The notes under the pieces were generated by a model. It worked only from the letters and a program-made list of their open reading frames with translations, did not search any database and was not told the origin of the DNA. From Acanthosepion lycidas (Eukaryota > Mollusca > Cephalopoda > Sepiida > Sepiidae): a DNA stretch of 64,000 nt. The stretch is taken from the NCBI GenBank assembly GCA_963932145.1, contig OZ010582.1:20073826-20137825 (forward strand), given 5' to 3'. A program made the translations under genes and the position numbers. Positions 55,745 to 64,000 of this stretch are shown here, one piece after another; the first letter of the stretch is position 1, and each line of letters starts with the position of its first letter.

Positions 55745-56110
55745 TGGTTACTAACATCATCATCAGTCTGCTTCGATTGTCGTGGGGACCTAAGGACAAA
55801 AGAAGCAGACAACCTCTTCCAGCATGTTCTGTTGGCGGTGGCTCTCAGGAGTTCCGGCATTGTCATGTTCATCCACACTTTGATGTCTGACCAGTTCTTG
55901 CGTTGCCATCCCCGCTCGCGTCTGCCTTCAACAGTGCCTTGCATGATAGTCTTGCAGAGACTGTTATGCCGTGTTACGTGGGCAAACCATGATATCTTCC
56001 GGCGCTTAATAGTGGGGAGGAGAAATTCCTGTCAGCCCACGAATCCTTTGACCTTAGTCCGTACATAGACATTGGTATTGTGCTCCCAGTAGGAGATGCA
56101 GAGGAGCTTT
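55745..56110 (-). pseudogene. LINE 3' coding end, minus strand (family 3)
   Basis: The minus frame reads MQGTVEGRRERGWQRKNWSD, MNMTMPELLRATANRTCWKR and LSASFVLRSPRQSKQTDDD. QGTVEGRR.RG.QRK.W.D(N)...W..M....LL..A.(N/D)R..W...... is a very common C-terminal signature of RTE-like LINEs. Confidence 0.8.
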
Positions 56111-56339
56111 CTCAATCAACTGTACATAGTTATTATAAAAATTTTCCTTTGACTCCCCACTGAGTCAGGATGCAACACAAAGCCAGTTTGTTTTAACGTG
56201 GGGAACTCGAGTTTCGCCACCTGGGCCAATGATTTTTTCTGATCTTAGCTAGTCATAGCCAGTCAATCAACACGCTACGGAACACATCCGATGATTCTGT
56301 CCAGGTCGCGGAGGGTTGGCACGGAACAGATACTACAAC

Positions 56340-56383
56340 AGCATCTCCTCCGAGGTGCGGTGGGGTGGGGTGGGGTGGCGTGG
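56340..56383 (+). other. G-rich run, possible G-quadruplex
   Basis: GGTGGGGTGGGGTGGGGTGG lies at about 56360-56379, in otherwise AT-rich DNA. Confidence 0.4.
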
Positions 56384-56560
56384 ATTAGTTATTATGATTT
56401 TCCAAGCGTAGCATAGATGTGGCACAAGGCACATACGGGTTAGTTATTATATGTATTATTTTATTATTATATGTATTGGTTACACAAATTAGTATATGTA
56501 TTATTATATGTATCATTTTATTCTATTAGTTATATGGTTAGTTTAATAGCAGTAATTTGA

Positions 56561-56602
56561 CTTTTAAATGACGACATTATTCGTAATGACGTCATTCAAA
56601 AG
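56561..56602. repeat. Short inverted repeat with a CRE-type TGACGTCA
   Basis: AAATGACGACATTAT and GTAATGACGTCATTC form an imperfect palindrome. TGACGTCA at 56587-56594 is a consensus CREB/ATF site. No gene start is supported nearby. Confidence 0.4.
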
Positions 56603-56910
56603 GAAAGAAAAGAAAGAAAAGGAAAGAAAAAACAAAAAAACAAAAGGAAAAGATTACATTTTCAAAATGGAAGAATCACATAAAATATTAAGAATGTCCT
56701 TTTCACCTGACCGACCGTTTCCATTAAGCACAGAAGGAGGTAAGTAATTATTTTTGTTTGTATCTGTCATCTTTAAATTATCTTCCAATCAGTAAAGGAA
56801 GTGACTTAAATAGGTGGCATCTCAGATTTTAATAATCTCTAATGAGAATGGGTACATAAAATTTTTTGCTCTTTTTGAAGTAACTGTATTTACTTCTTTT
56901 ATAATCTTTT

Positions 56911-56990
56911 CACCCGAGCAAGGCAATAATGCCACTAAGACGCAAGGGGGCTACTGGGAGTGAAAGAGAATGTGAAGACCTTAGAAGGAA
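56911..56990 (+). repeat. SINE-like dispersed repeat fragment
   Basis: GCAAGGCAATAATGCCACTAAG and following bases match 31278-31320. Confidence 0.55.
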
Positions 56991-57189
56991 CCGCAAACCC
57001 AATCCTCTACTCCTCTTTAAACCTCTACTCCTGTTCTACTTACATAGAGTTAAAGACAGAAAAATATATAAAAATATGTCAATCCTTTTCTAGCATAAAA
57101 TTTGGGTTCCAGTGGTTGTTTTTTTTTTATCAGTACAACATAATAGTCAATCGTAGTGCGATGTGCTGTGCTGTCAACCTTTGTGGACC

Positions 57190-57722
57190 CGCATATGACC
57201 TTTAGGGACAAAATCGGATGCAATGATATGGTTGCTGGTCGTGTATGAGAACATTGTTTATTTGGACAAGAGCAGGCACCTTCTTGTGTCGTAGCTTGTC
57301 ATGATACATGTGTACGTCAACTGGTTGCTGCTATCAAACACAGATTGCACTATTTGTGTTGGTCAGTAACAGTAGCCTTAAGTTCACAGGTTGCACTTGT
57401 GGTTGTCCTTGCGCCGTATTCTTAAGCAAATGTTCTTATCCAATTCTTGGCAGAATACCTGTCGCGGTATCCTGGATCCCTGGATCCATGCGTAACTCAT
57501 AGCCATCCTACCTGAGTCTTCAGAATCTTGGCCTCGATAGAGTCTAGGATTGTTCAGATTGTCCGGTTAGAGATGTGGTCTTGCCAGTGCACTTGTCTTG
57601 CCAGGTGTTTAACATATCTGCAATATAACGTTCAGATTTCACAGCCATACAAAAGTGACAAGAGCACAAATGCATAGTAAATTTACAGTTTAGTGGGGAG
57701 ACCAATATTTCTGTGCTGTGTT
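57190..57722 (-). pseudogene. LINE C-terminal fragment, minus strand (family 4)
   Basis: The minus strand reads SLLYGCEI (then a stop), TLYCRYVKHLARQVHWQDHI, SNRTI and DSIEAKILKT, matching the LLYGCETW......(W)QD.I.N.......S...(L) signature following LINE RT domains. It has stops. It ends exactly where family A gag begins on the other strand. Confidence 0.7.
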
Positions 57723-58330
57723 GCCAACTGCTGGTTGTGAGGCCATTATAAAATTATCAGAAATTTCACACCCATGACAAGTAGAGGAAAAGTCATTTGA
57801 CGATATGTCAACTAATAGTGAAAAATATAACACCCTAGAAAAAACTAATGACTGTAGAGAGAGCTAAGTTTATGAATATTTATCAAAAAATAAATGAACC
57901 AGTTATCGAATATGTTCTTTGTTTAAAACAGACGGCCAAATAGTGTGAATTTGAGAAACTGGCATCGGAAAACCAGTCAATCGAAGAGGATTTGATCCAA
58001 ATGAAATTGATAAACGGCCTTCAAAATAAGGGGTATCGGCAAATGCTTAATGCATTTACAACTGGCAAAGCTGTCACTAGAACAGTATGTTGAATTTGTT
58101 CAACCACAAAAATTAACCGGAAAGTTTAATAGAACAAAAATTAGGGATCCGGAAGTGGAAACGGACATATACGCGATAAAAAAGGATAGAATAATGTGTT
58201 TTATTGTGGATATCAACATCAAAGAAAAAACGAAAATGTTCGGCATATAAAAAAAAAAGTGTTTCAAAATGAATCATTTTAAAAATTTGTGTAAATCCAA
58301 AAAGAAAAACGTAAAGACAGTCCAACGAAA
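57723..58330 (+). pseudogene. Family A gag (plus copy)
   Basis: Fragments match the minus copy (LMHLQLAKLSLEQYVEFVQ, then KLTGKFNRTKIRDPEVE). The zinc knuckle is broken (MNHFKNLC-like end near 58270-58300), and one Cys pair is not evident. Confidence 0.7.
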
Positions 58331-58639
58331 GGAAGAAAAAATAAGTATTGAAAACAAAAAAATGAAAGAAGTATTATTACAAACCCCAATCAATAATATT
58401 TAGTTGGACATGCAGCTAGATATAGGAAGTTTAATAAGCTTAACTTATTACCAATTATTGTGGCAAACTGTGAAAAGAGTTGCGAAAATGATGTATTAAA
58501 CATAAATTCGACAAGATTAATCAACAAAGTCAAGTGAAAAGAAACAGGGATGTTAAAAAACTATGAAGCGAAGTTAAGGAAAATATCATATTTTGAAGCA
58601 TGAAAAGCGCCAATGCATTTACTATCAATAGTTGTAGAA

Positions 58640-59260
58640 AAACTAAAAAAATACTGAACAAGATCTACTGGAACGAGTTCCACTAGGAGGAAAGCAAATG
58701 GGCCTCACCGTTTGTAATCCTAAGAAAGAAGGGTGGGGATTTACGCATATGTGGTGACTACAAAACAGGTGTAAATCACAAAATATGTGAAGACTCATAT
58801 CATATCCACAATGTAGAATGGGCTTTGAACTCCCTTGCAGGTATTAAAACGTTCTTTAAAATTGATCTAATATCGATATACCATCAAATAGATTTGACAA
58901 AGACTTTAAAGAAGTCACAACAATAAACAGGCCAATAGGCTTATTAAGATGGAAAAGAATGCCGTATGGAATTAAAACCGCATGAACGATTTTGCTACAG
59001 AGCAAGTTATTGGTAGTGTTTTAAAAAATATAATGTGCTACCAGGATGACATTTTGTTGGTGCTATTAACGACGAAGAATTAAAATGGAAAGCCATTATG
59101 GTTTTGAACAAGTTAAAAAATTCTGGTTTAGCAGTCAACGAAAAAAATGTGTGCACAACACAACCATATTTAAGTAAGACATATCACCAGACCAATCGTT
59201 CATTGACAAAATATTAAAAGTTGAAGTACCTCAGAACAAAAAAAGAATTGGAATATTTCT
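58640..59260 (+). pseudogene. Family A reverse transcriptase (plus copy)
   Basis: VILRKKGGDLRICGDYK, YHIHNVEWALNSLAG, FKIDLISIYHQ, TINRPIGLLRWKRMPYGI and CYQDDILLV occur in order across several frames. The YQDD core is at about 59039-59050. Confidence 0.78.
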
Positions 59261-59299
59261 ACAGACGATAGGTAAAGCGATACTCCAAATTCACTGAAC

Positions 59300-59770
59300 C
59301 TTTTGCTTCTTTAAGGAAAAAGAATGTGGAATTTATTTGGACAAAAGAACAAGTGGCATTTGAAAATTTAAAGCTCTTCTGGCAAAGAAGCCAATAGTAA
59401 AAATATTCGACTCTAGAAATGAAATAATAGTAACAACTAACGCAAGTGAGCACTCAGTATCGGGGATATTATTGTCATCTAATTATGTATTTTTCTAAAA
59501 AATTCTAAAAAGCCGAATTGAATTACTTAAATATTGAGAAATAAGCGTTGGTCATGATATGGACGATAAATAGATCTCACCAGTTTCTGATTAGAAAGGA
59601 ATTCCTACTAAGGTCCAACCATAGACCTTTAGAATTCATATTTAATCCTTGGAAGGAACTTCCTAAGGTAATGTCTTCTAGAATTTTAAGATGGCGTTTG
59701 GTTTTGATATTGAGTGCGTGAAAGGCAATACCATTCCGCGTGTAGACGCTTTGTCGAGATTGAGGTTTAT
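59300..59770 (+). pseudogene. Family A RNase H (plus copy)
   Basis: VEFIWTKEQVAFENLK, ALLAKKPIVKIFDSRNEIIV, TTNASEHSVSGI, and RPLEFIFNPWKEL with NTIPRVDALSRL match RNase H blocks. The first catalytic Asp reads Asn (TTNAS for TTDAS). Confidence 0.7.
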
Positions 59771-60039
59771 TACTTCTGAAAGTGAGAAATAGGAGGGAAA
59801 ATTCGAATATACATTCTTACACTGGTTTGAAACTGATATTTTGTCGATAGACAAATTAGCTGAAGATGAGAAGCAAGATACCATATTGAACAGTATATTG
59901 TTCAGGATAAAAAAATAAGTGAAATAATTGCTGACGGGCAGAAAGGCATTTTGAAGTAATTGAAACGTCGTGTTTCCCCCAGCAACGCAAAGAAGCGAAA
60001 TTATACATAGAAGTGATACATGACGATGTTCATTGCGTA

Positions 60040-60663
60040 ATAACGTTTACTTAAAGAAGATTAAGGATAGAGGCATGATGGCCAGGCTATTCTACAGATG
60101 TAGAAGAATACATAAAAAGGTGTAAAATGCGCAATGACAGGAGAATATTTCGACAGAAACACATATATTACCTAAAGAGTCCCAACCTTAGGACAGAGTA
60201 CGCATGGATCATGTCCATCTTAATGAAGTGGGGTTATTATTAACACTGGTAAATTCGTATGCAGGAGGCTGACTAGAAATAATACAGGTCTCCAACAAAA
60301 GAAGGTTGATCGTGAAACAAGCGTTAAAGATCATATTTTCAAGAAATGGAGTACTGTAAACGCTAGTATCTGACAACGTACCAAAGTTCTGTGACGAGGA
60401 ACTATGCCGATAGTTGTAAATTGAATACAAACCACCTGCAATCAAACGGATTAACAGAAAGTATTGTGCAAACTATAAAGAACGGATGGAAAATATGTGT
60501 AACACGGAAAGAAAAGATAGAAACCTTTCTTCTTAGTTTGTTGCTAAGTTATACTGGAAGATCAAAAAGGCCGTCTGCCCTCATGGCTAGAATCATTAGA
60601 GCCTCACTGGCCAATTACCTATGCCACCGATGAAAAACTATGATATAAAAAGAATAATAAATG
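60040..60663 (+). pseudogene. Family A integrase, first part (plus copy)
   Basis: RCKMRNDRRIF is the zinc-domain end, with the second Cys replaced by Arg. A core Asp block (VSDNVPKFC, about 60368) and HLQSNGLTESIVQTIKNGWK (Glu, about 60440-60490) follow. LLSLLLSYTGRSKRPS and KNYDIKRIINV lead to the insertion point. Confidence 0.72.
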
Positions 60664-62399
60664 TGTGACACTATTTAGGTTGCTAGAAAGAAAGACGAAA
60701 AAAAAAAAAAGAAAGAAAAAGGCGAGAATTAAATTTAGGTGATAAGAAGCAATCACGAACAGGACACTAAGCGATGTTATTTTTCTAACAGGGAAAAGTG
60801 ATAAAGATTTTATTTTCATTAGCGAAGAAAGTAGGATCTCGTATCTGTCGCGTTTGATTTATGACGGCGCACCGAGTATGGCAATGGTGAAAATTTCAGG
60901 TCGGTCAGGCAGCTTACGAAACAGAATCTGAGAGATAATATTAATTAGGTCATGCACTGAGTCGCGGGAAAAATGTCCGCTGGACCACCAGGAAGAAAAG
61001 ATTGACCATTAGCTGTCTACGGAGATGTCGTTTGGAAAAGGCACCTGTTTCGTGTCAGGAGCTGGCTATGATAAGAAAATTAATTTTATCGAAACGAATA
61101 AATGGCTGTAGCGGAATACGTCCAATTGACCACCCACTTGTTTGGCGAAGGTCCCGAGTGATGAATTCCAGGTGACATTCAGATAAAATTGAGATTAAGG
61201 GACCACACTAAGAGTCTAAGGACTTGTTGTCGAGAAGAAGAAAGAGAAAGAAAAAAAAGGAAGATAATTTTTTTTCTTTTGAGCAAGATTTTTTAAACCG
61301 AGGCTAGTCTAGCCACACCCACGCCGCTGAGCGCCCATTGGCTGAATGGTGGCGTGAGCGTTAGGCGAAGGTAATCATGGGAAGTAGGAGGGGAGTCCTG
61401 TTGACACCCCCTGAAGGGATCGGTATGAGATGCCACTGTGAGAAAGAGGGGAAACCCGTTGACACCCTCTGAGGGTGTGGTGAGATACCAATATGAGAAC
61501 AGAAGAAGGTGGGAGGACGAAAGACTTCTAAGAACGGAAATTAATAATTCTTCCTGACCGAAAACAAAGAAAACCTTTTTTTAGAATTGTCAAGGAACCT
61601 CAAACCCCAACAGGCCCACCCCGGTTTTGGTCGGCGACCATATAAGCAGAGTCGCAACGAGTAAGACGGCAAGTTGGAGTTGGCAGTTGTGGTTGGAGAC
61701 AGACAGGCAAGCAGTTGCTGAGAGCTGAGAGCTCTGAGGACCCGCCTCGCAAAATGCTGACAAAGATTCCACACAATTATCGACCTCAACTTCTAACCAA
61801 GAACAATTTATTTTTGAAGAACGATTTAGACTCACACCACCAAAACAAGTTTTACGGATATCGCCTGAAGATACACCAAAACCTGTTTCTTAAAAGAACA
61901 AATTAAGATGTTAAGACTCGCTTACAAACACAAAGTGTCACGAATCCATATAAGCGGGTTGGTAGAAAGACGCAGTCCTGTATTCAGCAACCAGATATAA
62001 AATATTGTTATCCTCTTTTTAACACATTTGAAATTTCGAGTTATTACTTTATTTTCTTTTGCATATACTTGTGTGGTATTACTCTTGTTCGAACTCGACT
62101 TGCATTACGGTCCGGCAACTGATTGATTTCGTCTACCTAAGATCAAATCACAACGTGGGTAGGTTAGACTAGAAATCAAAACAGTTACTTCGGTAACCAG
62201 ACGTTGGAGGCGAGCTGGTAACGACAAGGCTGATATCGAATCTAACCAGATTCCCATCCGAATCACCAAAAGGTTAGAACGTCACATTTGGTGCCGCGAC
62301 CAATACCAAGCCAGTTGGTCGTCACAGGACAGGATAGCACGACGGACGCGGCCAGGGAGACGTCACATTTGGCGCAGCGACACCGAGGGGGGCGTCACA
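60664..62399 (+). mobile_element. Family E solo LTR, 1736 bp, with 4-bp target duplication
   Basis: It starts TGTGACACTATTTAGG and ends GGCGTCACA, so the terminal TGTGAC and GTCACA are inverted copies. AATG flanks it (60660-60663 and 62400-62403), and the family A integrase resumes in frame on the far side. TATA-like CATATAAGCAG lies at about 61639-61649. The 3' end contains three more GTCACA sites, two of them followed by TTTGG(T/C)GC.(G/A)CGAC. Confidence 0.88.
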
Positions 62400-62790
62400 A
62401 ATGTAATCTACCAGAGACAAGATTCATAATGCAAAGTGGACAAAACAGTAAGATAATAGAAAACAATGGAAATGGGATATTAGCATATGCAGACCAAGTT
62501 AGACTGGAACACGATAGCCATGAAGAAATTTACAGCGAGCCTGAAAGTAATGAAGGCGAAACTGTCATGTCGAGGTAAGAAAACTAGACTGTGAAATCGA
62601 GAGTGACATAGACTGTGAAGATGAACAAGAACAATCTTTAGAGGAAGACTTCTATGAAAAAAAGAAAAAGGTCAAGATCTCTCATATCTAGACAATCACT
62701 TAGGGAGATGAAGAAACATAGTGAGAAGATAAAAGCTCCCAAAATAAGTACCAGGAAAAATAAGGAGATAAAACCTCTTCGGTAAAAGAA
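62400..62790 (+). pseudogene. Family A integrase tail (plus copy)
   Basis: CNLPETRFIMQSGQNSKIIE, ADQVRLEHDSHEEIYSEPES and NEGETVMSR match the minus copy (CNLQEARFIMESEQ, PESNEGKSVTSR). It then becomes charged and is cut by stops. Confidence 0.78.
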
Positions 62791-62797
62791 GATGATG

Positions 62798-62904
62798 TGA
62801 CTCATGTACATATGAAATCACAAAGACTATAAATATCTACGGCTATTACCCATGAGGCTGTTGAGTGCATACTACTTCCCGCGAATAGGTAACACTACAC
62901 AACA
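62798..62904 (+). repeat. Family A 3' LTR, about 107 bp (plus copy)
   Basis: TGACTCATGTACA to GTAACACTACACAACA, with ACTATAAATATC as TATA box. It aligns with 38979-39086 along its whole length. Confidence 0.65.
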
Positions 62905-63498
62905 TGCACGATACATACTGTTATGGAGTAAGACTTCTGTACTTCTATAGTGGAATGGGGCTTCGGCGTTCAAATGAACAGTTGATTTACTCATGTCAAG
63001 AAGATTAATGAAGGATGGTAATGATTAGGAAACATGCGGATAATTTTAACAAAAGAAGCAATTTATTTACGAATTTACATGCTTGAAGATGTGTCAGTTG
63101 CTCGTTTCAGCAAAATAACTCAGGAATTTTGAAAGTCCGTAGTTTTAACGAATTTTCATGAGGAGGAAATGTTCATACAACAGATTAAACGATCTGAGAC
63201 AAAATAATATTCAAAATGTTTAAGACAAAGGTAAGAGAGTTCATTGCTCACCGAAGGGATATATGATTTGCATACGTTCAAAAGTAGACGAAGAGAGATA
63301 GTTTGAAATACTTAGCTTTCTTGGATTGTTGAAATAAAGTATTTTTAAGTGCCGCGTGCTTCGTTAAAAGCCGATAATATAAATGGCGAATGATTTTACA
63401 TTGTCAATAACTTGAACGTTGGTCGCGAGGAACTGTATGAAACATTTCACATAACTTCAGACACTCTTCTCTTATTAATTTAATTTTTGCCCTCATTT
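62905..63498. other. Non-coding spacer
   Basis: Nothing recognised. Confidence 0.4.
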
Positions 63499-63499
63499 T

Positions 63500-63720
63500 A
63501 TGTCAAAAAGAATTTCGCATAGTCTTGTTATATTTTTTTCTTTCTTCTTGGCTCAACAGCTAATTTCTGTGAAGACAGTTTTCCTTGGTCGAAAAGCAAT
63601 TTCACATAGGCTCGCGAATTTATTTCTGTTTTTCTCAGCTCGCCAGTCAATCTCTGTGAAGGCAAGATTCTCATTGGTCGAAAAAAATTCACACAGTCTC
63701 GCAAATTCCTTTCTGTCTTT
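63500..63720 (+). repeat. Tandem repeat, about 86-89 bp unit, 2.5 copies
   Basis: GTCAAAAAGAATTTCGCATAG, GTCGAAAAGCAATTTCACATAG and GTCGAAAAAAATTCACACAG start successive units at 63502, 63588 and 63677. Each continues with CTCGCGAATTTATTTCTGT-like text. Confidence 0.85.
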
Positions 63721-63759
63721 TCCCTCAGTCCTCCGAATTTGAAGGGAGTGAGTAAAGGG

Positions 63760-64000
63760 AGTTATTATTATTTCATATTCACTACACTTCCTGCTTTTCC
63801 TTACTACTGTGACAATGGACTGCTCCTACCTATAAATATGGCAAGTAGCCATATTAGAGGAGGATTTGAGTAGTATTTAATTTACTCAAGTATTTCCGTT
63901 CTATTGATGAGTGTTGAATAAACCCCCTCTTTGTTTTCTCTACTTAGTTTTCTGTTCCTTTGATACTCTCTCTAACTGCAGCCTTCCTAATTCTCGATTA
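63760..64000 (+). promoter_or_regulatory. LTR-like promoter and poly(A) region at the window edge
   Basis: TATAAATATGG at about 63831-63841 and GAATAAACCCCCTC at about 63918 are spaced like U3/R of an LTR. Together with the upstream tandem repeats this is probably a truncated view of another LTR. Confidence 0.4.

Larger units (their letters stand above)
57723..62904 (+). mobile_element. Family A gypsy-type retrotransposon, plus copy, interrupted by family E solo LTR
   Basis: Homologous to the minus copy at 38979-42349 from CAACTGCTGGTTGTGAG (gag) to the short LTR. The 5' part is truncated by a LINE fragment. The integrase is split at 60663/62400 by a 1736-bp insertion. Many stops. Confidence 0.88.

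Noticed and set aside
56667..56738. Possible first exon (ATGGAAGAATC to GGAG|GTAAGT) on the plus strand
   Set aside because: In the ATG frame a TAA stop arises after about 19 codons, before the donor, and no downstream exon exists in the window.

Overview
This is animal nuclear DNA: AT-rich, with intron-containing genes, many microsatellites and poly(A) runs, and several families of decayed retrotransposons. The one host gene I can establish is an 11-exon gene on the minus strand (32449 down to 10106). Its spliced reading frame is exactly 1500 nt (499 aa). By remembered comparison with the human protein it is a homologue of FANCE, the Fanconi anaemia core-complex subunit. The mix of RTE-like LINE ends, Ty3/gypsy elements, tRNA-headed repeats and long TA, AAT and CTTT arrays suggests a lophotrochozoan, perhaps a mollusc or cephalopod. 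That placement is inference.

Layout: 1-1258 is the 3' end of a gypsy-type element (integrase tail, polypurine tract, long LTR). 2325-8193 is a nearly full-length but inactivated LTR retrotransposon with two LTRs, a primer-binding site, gag, protease, RT, RNase H and integrase, and a 4-bp target duplication. 10106-32449 is FANCE, whose introns carry two decayed LTR-element pieces, both antisense to the gene, plus fold-back and dispersed repeats. 32450-38640 is mostly non-coding, with a LINE RT relic, a fold-back repeat and a solo LTR with a 5-bp target duplication.

38979-46350 is a pile-up on the minus strand: a gypsy element with very short LTRs (family A), then a Mag-like gypsy pol with its 3' LTR (family B), broken at its 5' side by a partial copy of a large LTR (family E). 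46351-57722 holds AT and pyrimidine satellites, several LINE 3' ends in both orientations, a tRNA-like inverted repeat and a near-perfect 202-bp palindrome. 57723-62904 is a second family A copy on the plus strand, interrupted inside its integrase by an intact 1736-bp family E solo LTR. The window ends in a tandem repeat and what looks like part of another LTR.

The genes do not form an operon or shared pathway. FANCE is the only functional host gene seen, and every mobile-element reading frame carries stops, frameshifts or deletions. I found no CRISPR array, rRNA, intact tRNA gene or clearly new biological system. The most unusual items are the GC-AG intron in FANCE, the layered LTR E and family A history, the tRNA-Leu-like inverted repeat, and the palindromic fold-back family.
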